Below, one piece after another: positions 34,632 to 43,125 of a stretch of 55,583 bases of DNA. The stretch lies in assembly GCA_021791845.1 (NCBI GenBank), contig JAJYVT010000012.1, positions 1 through 55,583 of the forward strand, in the 5' to 3' direction. Position numbers and translations under genes: made by a program. This stretch comes from Actinomycetes bacterium. Its GTDB lineage: Bacteria; Actinomycetota; Acidimicrobiia; Acidimicrobiales; RAAP-2. The stretch's first letter is position 1, and each line of letters starts with the position of its first letter. Under the pieces are notes generated by a model that was not told where the DNA came from, searched no databases, and worked only from the letters and a program-made list of their open reading frames with translations.

Positions 34632-35468
34632 TCATGAGGCACGCTCCTCGGCGTGCGTCGCTCCGACGCGGGTGCCGGCGCCGCCGTGCTCCAGCGGCTC
34701 CCACCGCGCGCCGTCGCGCTCGATCCATTGATGCATTCGGCAGGCCCGTGACAGCGCCACCTCGGGCCCGAGGCCTCCCAGCAGCTCCCTCGGCCGGACC
34801 CCGCGGGGTCTCGTCGCCAGCTCGGCAGCGATCCAGACGCCACCGGTGCGGCCACCGGCGCCAGGGGCGTCGACGGCAACGGAGGTCGCCAAGGACAGGA
34901 CGGCGGGACGCAGGTCGTCGTGGACGACCCGGCCCTTTCGCTCCCGTTCCACGAGGACGCTCGGCGCAGCGAGCAGCCGCTCGACACGCGACGCAAGCTC
35001 CCCTGCTGCCAAACCGAGCACCTCCAGCTTCCAGCTGCACGATGATACCTCTTGCTGGAGTGAGCCAGCTTCCTTGCCCAGGATGCCGACCGCGTGGGCG
35101 TCCACACCCGCCGGCAGGAGCTCGGAGAGGCGCTCGGGCAGGTCGTCCACGTGAGGGGTGTCCCGCAGGACCACGTCGAGGTACTCCGCCCGCGACTCGG
35201 CCCCCGTCGGCAGGGCCAGCCCGAAGCTGATGAGCGGGTGGGGTGAGAACCCCTCCGACCAGGCCACGGGCAGGCCGCTCCGCCGGAACGCCCGCTCCCA
35301 CATCCGGACCACGTCACGATGGCCGGTGAACCGGACCTTGCCGACCTTGGCGTAGCGGATCCGCACCCGGACCGGGCCGTCGGTCGCCTCGACACCCCCC
35401 GGGGGTCCGGTGGGGTGCCCCGAGGAACTGCCGCCCTCCGTGCCGGTGCGGGCGTCAGTCCCGGGCAC
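34632..35468 (-). CDS. TIGR03936 / DUF2344 family protein
   Basis: 278 residues. The DUF2344 domain is recognisable: VRVRIRYAKVGKVRFTGHRDVVRMWERAFRRSGLPVAWSEGFSPHP then ISFGLALPTGAESRAEYLDVVL. The family has unknown function and is almost always beside or fused to the TIGR03960 radical SAM protein, as here. GTG 35468 overlaps that gene by 14 nt. The C-terminal about 90 residues are less conserved. It is followed by rne after 24 nt. Confidence 0.85.
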   Translation of the reverse strand: MPGTDARTGTEGGSSSGHPTGPPGGVEATDGPVRVRIRYAKVGKVRFTGHRDVVRMWERAFRRSGLPVAWSEGFSPHPLISFGLALPTGAESRAEYLDVVLRDTPHVDDLPERLSELLPAGVDAHAVGILGKEAGSLQQEVSSCSWKLEVLGLAAGELASRVERLLAAPSVLVERERKGRVVHDDLRPAVLSLATSVAVDAPGAGGRTGGVWIAAELATRPRGVRPRELLGGLGPEVALSRACRMHQWIERDGARWEPLEHGGAGTRVGATHAEERAS

Positions 35469-37404
35469 CGGTCACCAGGCGCACCGGCACACGTCCGCCG
35501 TTCGCCAGGTCCTGCCCGGTGCCCTGGCTGCCGCCCGCCGGCGGCTCCGGCGAGGCGACCACGTGCTCGACACCGAGCCCGGTGCACGCGCCGCAGTCGT
35601 AGCAGGGGGTCCAGCGGCAGTCCTCCACCGCTCCTCCGGCCAGGGCCTCCTGCCAGTCCTGCCACAGGAAGTCGGAGTGGAGCCCGGCCGACACGTGCGA
35701 CCAGGGCAGGCACTCGCCGGCCTGGCGCTCCCGGTGGACCACCTCGTCGAGCGTCAGGCCCTCCGCTGCCAGGGCGTCGGTCCAGCGTACGAGGTCGAAC
35801 CGCTCCGTCCACTCCTGGAACGTGCCCCCGGCCCGCCAGACGCGCTCGATCACCGCCCCCACGCGCCGGTCTCCTCGGCTGGCGATGCCCTCGGCCGCCG
35901 TCGCCTCGGGGTCGTGCCAGCGGATCGTCAGCCCCCGGGCGCCCTTTGCCGCCCGGCGCAGCAGATCCACCTTGCGCTGCAGCTCGGCCACCGTGTCCTG
36001 AGACGCCCACTGGAAGGGCGTGTGCGGCTTGGGCACGAACCCTCCGACGGAGGCCACGACCGTCGCCCCCCGGTGGTGACGGCGGCCGATCTCCGCACAC
36101 CTCGTCCCGAGCTCGGCGATGCCCACCACGTCCTCGTCCCGCTCGGTGGGGAGCCCGATCAGGAAGTAGAGCTTCACCCGCCGCCAGCCCTGGCTGAAGG
36201 CGGCGTCGACCGCGCTGTAGAGGTCCTCTTCGGAGATGAGCTTGTTGATCACCCGGCGCATGCGCCAGGTGCCGCCCTCGGGGGCGAAGGTGAGCCCCGT
36301 GCGGCGGACCCGCTGGATCTCCGCCGCCGTGCCGACGGTGAAGGCGTCGACCCGGAGGCTGGGCAGGCTGACCGACACCCGGCCCTCGTGGCGCGGTGTG
36401 CCGATCACGTCGCGCACCAGCTGCTCGATACCCGAGAAGTCGGCCGTCGAGAGGGAGGTGAGCGCCACCTCCTCGTAGCCGGTCCGCTCCAGGCCCGCCT
36501 CGACCATGGAGCGCACCTGCTCCACCGGGCGCTCCCGGACCGGGCGGGTGATCATCCCGGCCTGGCAGAACCGGCACCCCCGGGTGCAACCCCGGAACAC
36601 CTCGACGTTGAGACGGTCGTGCACCACCTCGGTGAGCGGCACCAGCTGGTTGCGGGGGTACGGCCAGTCCGCAAGGTCGGCGACGGCGCGCTTCTCGACG
36701 GTCGCCGGCGCGCCGTCCGTCGCCTCCACCGAGACGAGGCGGCCGCCCTCGTAGCGGGGAACGTAGAGGCTCGGGACGTAGACCCCGGGCACCTGGGCCA
36801 GCCGGCGGAGCACCGTGGCACGGTCCCGCCCCTGGGTCGGAGCGGCCGACCACGTCGCCAGGACGTCCGTGACCTCGCCCACCGCCTCCTCCCCGTCGCC
36901 GAGGACGAAGGCGTCCACGAAGTCGGCCAAGGGCTCGGGGTTGAAGGCGCAGTGGCCGCCGGCCACCACGAGCGGGTCGGAGGCGGCGCGCCGGTCGGCC
37001 CGGACGGGGATGCCCGCCAGGTCGACCATGTTGAGGACGTTGGTGTAGACGAGCTCCGCCGACAGGTTGAACGCCAGGACGTCGAAGGCGGCGGCCGGAA
37101 GGTGGTTCTCCACCGAGAAGAGCGGCACGCCAGCCGCCCGCATGGCCTGCTCCATGTCCACCCAGGGGGCGTAAGCCCGCTCGGCCAGGGCGTCGGGTCG
37201 CTCGTTCAGGATCTCGTAGAGGATCTGGAGCCCCTGGTTGGGCAGCCCCACCTCGTAGGTGTCCGGATAGCACAGGAGCCACGACACCGTCCCAGGCCGG
37301 TGCACGGGGGTGCAGGCGCCCTCCTCGCCCCCGATGTAGCGCGCCGGCTTCTGGACGTCGAGGAGGAGGGGCTCGATGCGCGGCCACAGCGACTCGGGCT
37401 CCAT
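35455..37404 (-). CDS. TIGR03960 family B12-binding-like radical SAM protein
   Basis: 649 residues. The N-terminal part resembles a B12-binding Rossmann domain (VSWLLCYPDTYEVGLPNQGLQ; VLAFNLSAEL; PLVVAGGHCAFNPEPLADFVDAFVLGDGEE). The radical SAM domain has the Cys triad in RGCTRGCRFCQAGMI (CxxxCxxC), then SLPSLRVDAF and LTFAPEGGTWRMR. A C-terminal CYDCGACTG motif may bind a second cluster. The family function is unestablished; it pairs with TIGR03936. ATG 37404 lies 12 nt after the mrdA stop. Confidence 0.9.
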   Translation of the reverse strand: MEPESLWPRIEPLLLDVQKPARYIGGEEGACTPVHRPGTVSWLLCYPDTYEVGLPNQGLQILYEILNERPDALAERAYAPWVDMEQAMRAAGVPLFSVENHLPAAAFDVLAFNLSAELVYTNVLNMVDLAGIPVRADRRAASDPLVVAGGHCAFNPEPLADFVDAFVLGDGEEAVGEVTDVLATWSAAPTQGRDRATVLRRLAQVPGVYVPSLYVPRYEGGRLVSVEATDGAPATVEKRAVADLADWPYPRNQLVPLTEVVHDRLNVEVFRGCTRGCRFCQAGMITRPVRERPVEQVRSMVEAGLERTGYEEVALTSLSTADFSGIEQLVRDVIGTPRHEGRVSVSLPSLRVDAFTVGTAAEIQRVRRTGLTFAPEGGTWRMRRVINKLISEEDLYSAVDAAFSQGWRRVKLYFLIGLPTERDEDVVGIAELGTRCAEIGRRHHRGATVVASVGGFVPKPHTPFQWASQDTVAELQRKVDLLRRAAKGARGLTIRWHDPEATAAEGIASRGDRRVGAVIERVWRAGGTFQEWTERFDLVRWTDALAAEGLTLDEVVHRERQAGECLPWSHVSAGLHSDFLWQDWQEALAGGAVEDCRWTPCYDCGACTGLGVEHVVASPEPPAGGSQGTGQDLANGGRVPVRLVTGARD

Positions 37405-37416
37405 GGACCCGCCAGT

Positions 37417-39927
37417 CTACGGCGGCGCCCGGCTCCCCCGGCTCCCCCGGCCCACGATCACCGCCGCGGTCCTGGCCTTCCCCCCGGTCACGCCGACGCC
37501 CGTGGTCCCCGCGCCCGTCGTGCCGGCGCCCGTCGTGCCGGCGCCCGTCGTGCCGGCGCCCGTCGTGCCCGCACCCGTCGTGGGTGTGCCCGTCGGAGCG
37601 GTCGGTGCTCCCCCGGGTGTGGTGGCCGGCGGTGTCGTGGCGGTGGTTGTCGTGCTGGTCGGCGGTGTCGTGGCGGTGGTTGTCGTGCTGGTCGGCGGTG
37701 TCGTGGCGGTGGTTGTCGTGCTGGTCGGCGGCGCCGTCGTGGTCGTGGTGGTCGTGGGGGTCCCGGCCGGGGGGTTGGCTGCCGGCGCCGCTGTCGAGGG
37801 CTGGGACGTGGCGGTGGGCAGCTTGAGCGTGGCTGCCGGCGGGTTGGCGTAGAGGTAGTTGAAGATGTTGGCGACCGCCGGCGCGGCGGCGAGGTCGCCG
37901 TAGCCGCCCTGGGCGACCGACACGGCCACCACGTACTGCGTTGTGCCGCCCACCGGGCCGAAGCCGACGAACCACGCGTTCGGCTGCCGCAGCCTTGTTG
38001 TCCCCGTTGTGGCGGTGCCGGTCTTTCCCGCGATCACGTAGTTGCTGGGCACGTGGGAGTCCTGTTGGAAGATGCCGTAGGCCGTGCCCTTCGGTGTGTG
38101 GGTGGCGCCGATGAACCCCTGGAGCATCGCTGTCCAGTTGGAGGGACTGATGGTCACGTGGCCGGTGACCTTGGGGGCGGCCGTCTGGACGACCTTGCCG
38201 CTCGGTGACACCACGGCCCCCACCACCTGGGGCTGGTGGCGCACGCCGTGGTCGGCGAAGGTGGCGTAGGCGTCGGCCATCTCGATCGGCGTGAGCACGG
38301 TGCCGCCCTGGCCGAAGGCCATCTCGAGGTTTGTCCCCGGGTACCACGACGCGTAGGGGAAGGCCGTCGGTGTGGCCTTGTGGAGGGCCTCGCGCACGGG
38401 CTGGCTGTCCACCCGCCCCTGGACCTCGCCGGGCAGGTCGATGCCCGTCAGCACGCCCATCCCGTACTGGTGGGCCACCTTCTGGATCGCTGTCTGGCCG
38501 AACCTGGCCCGGTTCAGCCAGAACTGGAGCCCCATTGTGTAGAAGAAGAAGTCGTCCGACTCGGTGATGGCCAGACGGACTGTGACGATGCCGGCGTCGT
38601 ACGCTGTGGCGTCGTGAAATGTGCAGCGCCCCTGACATGTCGGCAGGCCGTGGGCGCGCACGGAGTAGACCCCGGTGTCGTCGATGGTGGAGTACGGCGT
38701 GATGATCCCGTCCTGGAGCGCGGCCGTCGCCGTCGCCAGCTTGAACGTCGACCCGGGCGTGTAGAGGCCCTGGATGGCGTAGTCGTTGAGGGGGCACGCC
38801 CCTGTGGCTGTTGTGCACCCGGCCCGCAGGGCGTTGTAGTTGGCGGTGGAGATCCCTCCCGTCCACTCTGTGAGGCTGTAGGAGGGGTACGAGGAGAGCG
38901 CCAGCACCTGGCCGGTCTCGACGTTCATCACCACCACCGCCCCGTTCGGCGCCTTCGGGTAGGTGCCGGTCTGGGGTGTCGCCCGGCCGCGGTCGGCCTG
39001 GATCACCGAGGCCAGCGCGCCCTGCGCGTCGCGCTGCAGCCCGGCTGTGAGGTTCAGCTCGACGGTGTCGCCCTGGTGCGGCCTGGTCTCGCCCAGGGTG
39101 CCCATGACTGTCCCGGTGGGGTTGACCTCCAGGCGCTCCCGCCCGGGCGTGCCGGCCAGGTACCGCTGGGCCACCGCCTCCACCCCGGTCTTGCCGATCT
39201 GGGTGGACTGGCTGCTGTTGGCCGCGCCGGGGTGGTGCTTCAGGTATGTCGCTGTGATCGGGCCTGTGTACCCGAGCACCTGGGTCCCCAGTGTCCCCCC
39301 CTGGGGGTACTGGCGCACCGTGACCTGCTCGACCGAGACGCCGGGGAACTCCGACTGGTGGTCGGCGAGGTACTGCACGGTCGACGCCGGGGCGTTCTGG
39401 AGCACCGGCACCGGCTCGTAGGGGCTGAACTCCTGGTTTGTGAGGGCCGACTGCACTGTGCCCGGGCTGACGCCGGCCAGGGCCGCCACCCGGCCGACGA
39501 TGCCGGGGTCGGCCTTGGCCTCAGCCCGGGAGAGCACGAGCTCGTTCTCGACCTTGTTCCCGGCCAGCACGGTGTCGTTCCGGTCGACGATGAGCCCCCG
39601 GGGGGCCGGCACTGTGACGACCCGCAGGGCGTTGGTGTTGACCGCCGCCGCGTACTTGCGGTGGTCGATCACCTGGAGGCTCCACAGGCGCAGCACCATC
39701 ACCCCGAAGAGGGCCAGCACGATCACGGCGATGACGTTGATCCGCAGCCGGGGGCGGGACGGCACCTCCTCGGGGGATGCGACGAGGGCGGCGACGTTGA
39801 CGCTGCGCCGGGGGCGGAACCGGAGGCGGGACCGCTGCGAGCTGGCGCGCCTCGCCTTGCCCGAGCCGGCGGCGCGGGCGTACACGCGGCTCCCCCGCAG
39901 GGGATGGAGGATCGAGCGGCGTCTCAC
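37417..39927 (-). CDS. mrdA: Penicillin-binding protein 2 (elongasome transpeptidase) with Thr-rich tail
   Basis: Class B PBP that crosslinks peptidoglycan with the Mre system. About 60 basic cytoplasmic residues precede a single TM helix (residues 64-85). The pedestal domain has APRGLIVDRNDTVLA. The transpeptidase has SxxK in YTPGSTFKLA, SxD in ITESDDFFFY and KTG in VIAGKTGTATTG. After about residue 690 comes a long tail of three 11-residue Thr-rich repeats and a series of GTTGA repeats. It is 836 residues, longer than usual. GTG 39927 follows mreD by 7 nt. ACA Thr codons are common here. Confidence 0.93.
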   Translation of the reverse strand: MRRRSILHPLRGSRVYARAAGSGKARRASSQRSRLRFRPRRSVNVAALVASPEEVPSRPRLRINVIAVIVLALFGVMVLRLWSLQVIDHRKYAAAVNTNALRVVTVPAPRGLIVDRNDTVLAGNKVENELVLSRAEAKADPGIVGRVAALAGVSPGTVQSALTNQEFSPYEPVPVLQNAPASTVQYLADHQSEFPGVSVEQVTVRQYPQGGTLGTQVLGYTGPITATYLKHHPGAANSSQSTQIGKTGVEAVAQRYLAGTPGRERLEVNPTGTVMGTLGETRPHQGDTVELNLTAGLQRDAQGALASVIQADRGRATPQTGTYPKAPNGAVVVMNVETGQVLALSSYPSYSLTEWTGGISTANYNALRAGCTTATGACPLNDYAIQGLYTPGSTFKLATATAALQDGIITPYSTIDDTGVYSVRAHGLPTCQGRCTFHDATAYDAGIVTVRLAITESDDFFFYTMGLQFWLNRARFGQTAIQKVAHQYGMGVLTGIDLPGEVQGRVDSQPVREALHKATPTAFPYASWYPGTNLEMAFGQGGTVLTPIEMADAYATFADHGVRHQPQVVGAVVSPSGKVVQTAAPKVTGHVTISPSNWTAMLQGFIGATHTPKGTAYGIFQQDSHVPSNYVIAGKTGTATTGTTRLRQPNAWFVGFGPVGGTTQYVVAVSVAQGGYGDLAAAPAVANIFNYLYANPPAATLKLPTATSQPSTAAPAANPPAGTPTTTTTTTAPPTSTTTTATTPPTSTTTTATTPPTSTTTTATTPPATTPGGAPTAPTGTPTTGAGTTGAGTTGAGTTGAGTTGAGTTGVGVTGGKARTAAVIVGRGSRGSRAPP
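37511..37585. repeat. 15-bp tandem repeats in the mrdA 3' end
   Basis: About five near-identical 15-nt units (GCGCCCGTCGTGCCG on the plus strand) coding for the GTTGA repeats. In frame, so copy number changes keep the reading frame. Confidence 0.85.
37628..37726. repeat. 33-bp tandem repeats in the mrdA 3' end
   Basis: Three 33-nt units (starting 37628, 37661, 37694) coding for three copies of an 11-residue Pro/Thr/Ser repeat. The near-perfect nucleotide identity suggests recent expansion. Confidence 0.9.
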
Positions 39928-39934
39928 CGTGGGC

Positions 39935-40453
39935 TCATCGCTGGCTGCCCGTCGGGGCCCGGTCGCCCGAGGCCATGAGGGCCCAGCGGGTGAGCCGGAC
40001 GGCCGGCACCGCCAGCACGGCGTTGGTCACGGCCACGACCGGGATCATCACCGCCAGGCCGGCGTGGATGAACTGGCTCTCGCCGAGCAGCGCGCCGAGC
40101 ACGGCGTACAGCATGACCGCGATCCCGCTCGCAGCGAGCGCGACCAAGACGGAGAGCCCGGGGATGTCACGCGGCAGGCTTGCGGTGGCCGCGCCCACCC
40201 CGAAGCCGATCAAGGAACCGACCAGGGCGCTCAGCCCGAACGGGGCGGGCAGGAGCAGGTCGGCGGCGATGCCGGCGACGAATCCGACAACCGCGCCCTC
40301 CACCGGTCCGGCCACCAGACCCGCAGCGATGGGCAGCAACAGCATGACGTCGGGGGCCATCCCGCCGATCCGGATCTCGAGGACCACGGTCGTCTGGAAG
40401 AGCAGGGTGACCCCGATGAGGACGGCCGTGCGGATGAGGGCGCGGCCGCTCAC
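39935..40453 (-). CDS. mreD: Rod shape-determining membrane protein MreD
   Basis: 172 residues, five or so membrane helices (LIRTAVLIGVTLLFQTTVVL; PDVMLLLPIAAGLVAGPVEGAVVGFVAGIAADLLL), which fits MreD. GTG 40453 lies 10 nt after mreC, and mrdA follows after 7 nt. It belongs to the elongasome that places lateral wall synthesis. Confidence 0.9.
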   Translation of the reverse strand: MSGRALIRTAVLIGVTLLFQTTVVLEIRIGGMAPDVMLLLPIAAGLVAGPVEGAVVGFVAGIAADLLLPAPFGLSALVGSLIGFGVGAATASLPRDIPGLSVLVALAASGIAVMLYAVLGALLGESQFIHAGLAVMIPVVAVTNAVLAVPAVRLTRWALMASGDRAPTGSQR

Positions 40454-40463
40454 GGCCGGTTGC

Positions 40464-41327
40464 TCACGAGGACCCCGACCACTGCAGCACCTCGACGTAG
40501 GTGAGGCCGCTCACGTCCACGATCGGCGTGGCCCGCACCTCCCGGTCGGTTGCGCCGGCCACCGTGTGGACCGAGGCGACGGTGGCCACCGGGATGCCGG
40601 CGGGGTAGGTCGCGCCCTGGAGCCCGCTCGTCACCAGGTGCTCTCCCTTCGAGATGGCTGTGGAGGCCGCGACGTACTCGACGTTCAGGTCCCGGCCCGC
40701 CCCCTGCCCGGCCACGGTCGCGTCCTGCTGGTCCTTGCTCCCGTAGGCGACGCCGACCCTGGAGCGCCCGTCGGTGAGCAGGCGGACGGTGGCCGTCGAC
40801 GGGGTGGCTGTCACCACCTGGCCCACCAGGCCGCCCGGCCCGAGCACCGGGTCGCCGACGGCGATCGCTGTGCTGGTCCCCTTGTCGAGTGTCACCGTGG
40901 CTGTGAAGTTGGAGATGTCCTGCGTCGTGACCTCGGCCAGCACGGAATGGAGCTGCGCCAGGGCGGGCAGCTTGTTCACGAGCAGCAGGCGCTGGAGCGC
41001 GCCGAGCTGCTTGCGCGCTGCTGTCGTGGCCGCCCCCCGGTGCTCCAGTGTCTGGATCTCGGCCCGCAGCTTCTGGTTCTCCTGCTGGAGGGAGCCGTAG
41101 TTCACGGCGCCGGCGAAGAACCGGCCGATCGGGTCCAGGACGCCGTTCACCCCCGAGCGCAGGGGGGAGTAGATGGCGCTCGCCACCGATTTCAGCCCCG
41201 AGAAGAGCGACTGCGCCTTGCCGGTCTCGTCCAGCGTGATGATCGTCACGGACAGGAGCACCAGCACCACGAGGGTGGTCAACGTGCGGCGCGACCGTCG
41301 TGGCCTTGCCACCCTGGGCCTCGGCAC
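40464..41327 (-). CDS. mreC: Rod shape-determining protein MreC
   Basis: 287 residues: a basic N-terminus, one TM helix (LTTLVVLVLLSVTIITL), a coiled coil (SLQQENQKLRAEIQTLEH) and two beta domains (VTLDKGTSTAIAVGDPVLGPGGLVGQV; EHLVTSGLQGATYPAGIPVATV). It links MreB to PBP2 in the periplasm-like space. GTG 41327 lies 16 nt after mreB. The external part carries several ACA Thr codons. Confidence 0.94.
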   Translation of the reverse strand: MPRPRVARPRRSRRTLTTLVVLVLLSVTIITLDETGKAQSLFSGLKSVASAIYSPLRSGVNGVLDPIGRFFAGAVNYGSLQQENQKLRAEIQTLEHRGAATTAARKQLGALQRLLLVNKLPALAQLHSVLAEVTTQDISNFTATVTLDKGTSTAIAVGDPVLGPGGLVGQVVTATPSTATVRLLTDGRSRVGVAYGSKDQQDATVAGQGAGRDLNVEYVAASTAISKGEHLVTSGLQGATYPAGIPVATVASVHTVAGATDREVRATPIVDVSGLTYVEVLQWSGSS

Positions 41328-41343
41328 GGCCGCTCCGGGCCTG

Positions 41344-42375
41344 TCAGCGGGTGGACGAGGTGATCAGCACGCGCTTCAGCGCCTCGAACTCCTCGAGGCA
41401 CTGCCCGCTGCCCACGGCCACGCAGTTGAGCGGGTCGCGGGCCACCACGATCGGCATGCCGGTCTCGTGCTGCAGTCGTGACTCGAGGCCGTGGAGCAGC
41501 GCCCCACCGCCGGTGAGCACGATCCCCTGCTCCATGATGTCGGCCGCCAGCTCGGGCGGCGTGCGGTCCAGGGTGACCTTGACGGCGTCCACGATCGCCG
41601 ACACCGGCTCGTCGATGGCTCTCCGGATCTCCTCGGTCGAGACCACCACCGTCTTGGGCAGGCCGGTGACGAGGTCCCGGCCCCGGATCTCGGCATGGAG
41701 CTCCTCCTCGAGCGGGTAGGCCGATCCGAGGGCGATCTTGATCTCCTCCGCCGTCCGCTCTCCGAGGGCCAGGCTGAACTCCTTCTTCACGTAGGAGACG
41801 ATGCCCTCGTCCAGCTCGTCGCCGCCGATCCGGACGGACTGGCTGGTGACGATGCCGCCGAGGGAGATGACCGCCACCTCCGTGGTGCCGCCGCCGATGT
41901 CCACCACCATGTTGCCGGTCGGCTCGTGCACCGGGAGCCCGGCACCGATGGCGGCGGCCATGGGCTCCTCGATGATGTAGGCCTTCCGGGCGCCGGCGTA
42001 CTCCGCCGCCTCCATGACGGCACGCTGCTCGACGCCGGTGATGCCCGACGGGACGCAGATGACCATCCGGGGCTTGGCGAACCGGCGCTGGTGCACCCGG
42101 TGGATGAAGTACCGGAGCATCTTCTCGCAGATCTCGAAGTCGGCGATGACCCCGTCCTTCAACGGGCGGATGGCCTGGATGTTGCTCGGGGTGCGACCGA
42201 TCATCCGCTTGGCCTCGGCCCCCACCGCCAACGGTCGGCCGTCCTTCACGTCGACCGCCACCACCGAGGGCTCGTTCAGCACGATGCCGCGTCCCCGGAC
42301 GTACACGAGGGTGTTTGCCGTTCCAAGGTCGACCGCCATGTCACGGCCGAGCAGGTTCAGGCGGTTGTCGGTCAT
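41344..42375 (-). CDS. mreB: Rod shape-determining protein MreB
   Basis: Actin-like filament protein. Motifs: [28 protein letters not shown], the phosphate-binding [27 protein letters not shown], and [10 protein letters not shown]. It is 343 residues. ATG 42375 has GGAGAGGAG about 10 nt upstream; a second Met at codon 13 is the alternative. It leads the mreBCD-mrdA series, so the organism probably has MreB-directed cell elongation. Confidence 0.96.
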   Translation of the reverse strand: MTDNRLNLLGRDMAVDLGTANTLVYVRGRGIVLNEPSVVAVDVKDGRPLAVGAEAKRMIGRTPSNIQAIRPLKDGVIADFEICEKMLRYFIHRVHQRRFAKPRMVICVPSGITGVEQRAVMEAAEYAGARKAYIIEEPMAAAIGAGLPVHEPTGNMVVDIGGGTTEVAVISLGGIVTSQSVRIGGDELDEGIVSYVKKEFSLALGERTAEEIKIALGSAYPLEEELHAEIRGRDLVTGLPKTVVVSTEEIRRAIDEPVSAIVDAVKVTLDRTPPELAADIMEQGIVLTGGGALLHGLESRLQHETGMPIVVARDPLNCVAVGSGQCLEEFEALKRVLITSSTR

Positions 42376-42650
42376 CGGGTTGCGACTCCTCTCCGGATGA
42401 TCGAGTCGGATCACGACGTGGATGCGTCCGCCGCGCCGAGGCGGACCGCCGACACGGGTACCGAGCAAGGCTAGGGGACCGCGCCCGGCGGCACAAGGGG
42501 GCCGGGGGGGTCGAGGGGAGCCGGCACGAGCCTGCGGACAGGTTGGCCGGAGGCCGGGTGACCGCCGGGTCGGCGCAGGGTCGCCCCCAGTTTGGGCAGC
42601 TCCTGGACGCACCTGGGCGCTCGGCGGCGGGCGGGGGCCGTCCCGCCCTG

Positions 42651-43064
42651 TCAGCCCAGGCCGGGGAAGAAGATCTCGATCTCGCGGCGCGCCGACTCGT
42701 GGGAGTCCGACCCGTGGACCAGGTTCTCGGTCATCTGCACCGCCAGGTCTCCCCGGATCGTGCCCGGCGCCGCCTTCTTGGGATCGGTCGCCCCCATGAG
42801 CGTGCGCACGACGGCGTAGGTCTCGTCGTCGGGGCCTTCCACCACCATGAGCAGGGCCGGGGACCGGGTGATGAACGCCACGAGGTCCTCGAAGAAGGGC
42901 TTGCCCTCGTGCTCCGCGTAGTGCCGCAGGGCGTCCGCCCGCGGGATCGTGCGGAGCTCGGCGGCCACGAGCCGCAGCCCCTTACGCTCCAGGCGGCCGA
43001 CGATCTCACCGGCGAGGCCACGCTCCATGCCGTCCGGCTTGACGATGACGAGGGTGCGGTTCAC
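42651..43064 (-). CDS. ndk: Nucleoside diphosphate kinase
   Basis: 137 residues. [27 protein letters not shown] at the start, the [32 protein letters not shown] substrate region, and the active-site His in [13 protein letters not shown]. It balances NTP and dNTP pools. GTG 43064 has TAGGGT 9 nt upstream. It lies between folC and mreB. Confidence 0.97.
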   Translation of the reverse strand: MNRTLVIVKPDGMERGLAGEIVGRLERKGLRLVAAELRTIPRADALRHYAEHEGKPFFEDLVAFITRSPALLMVVEGPDDETYAVVRTLMGATDPKKAAPGTIRGDLAVQMTENLVHGSDSHESARREIEIFFPGLG

Positions 43065-43073
43065 GAGCGGAGC

Positions 43074-43079
43074 ACCCTA
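43074..43079 (-). promoter_or_regulatory. Putative -10 box of ndk
   Basis: TAGGGT, 9 nt before the ndk GTG, in the 61-nt gap after folC. Confidence 0.35.
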
Positions 43080-43125
43080 GCAGCAGGTCGCCGACGCCCC
43101 CGGCCGCCCCCGGCGGGTGGCGCTG

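Noticed and set aside
37414-37419. TAGACT 9 nt before the TIGR03960 ATG as a promoter
   Set aside because: The TAG is the mrdA stop codon and the genes are probably cotranscribed, so the match is not independent evidence.
37511-37726. Tandem repeats resembling a repeat array (CRISPR-like)
   Set aside because: Units are 15 and 33 bp with no spacers and lie in frame in the mrdA tail.
34499-38866. 1455-residue minus-strand open frame
   Set aside because: Shadow across mrdA, TIGR03960, TIGR03936 and rne in another frame; composition is Arg/Gly/Pro and no domain is recognisable.
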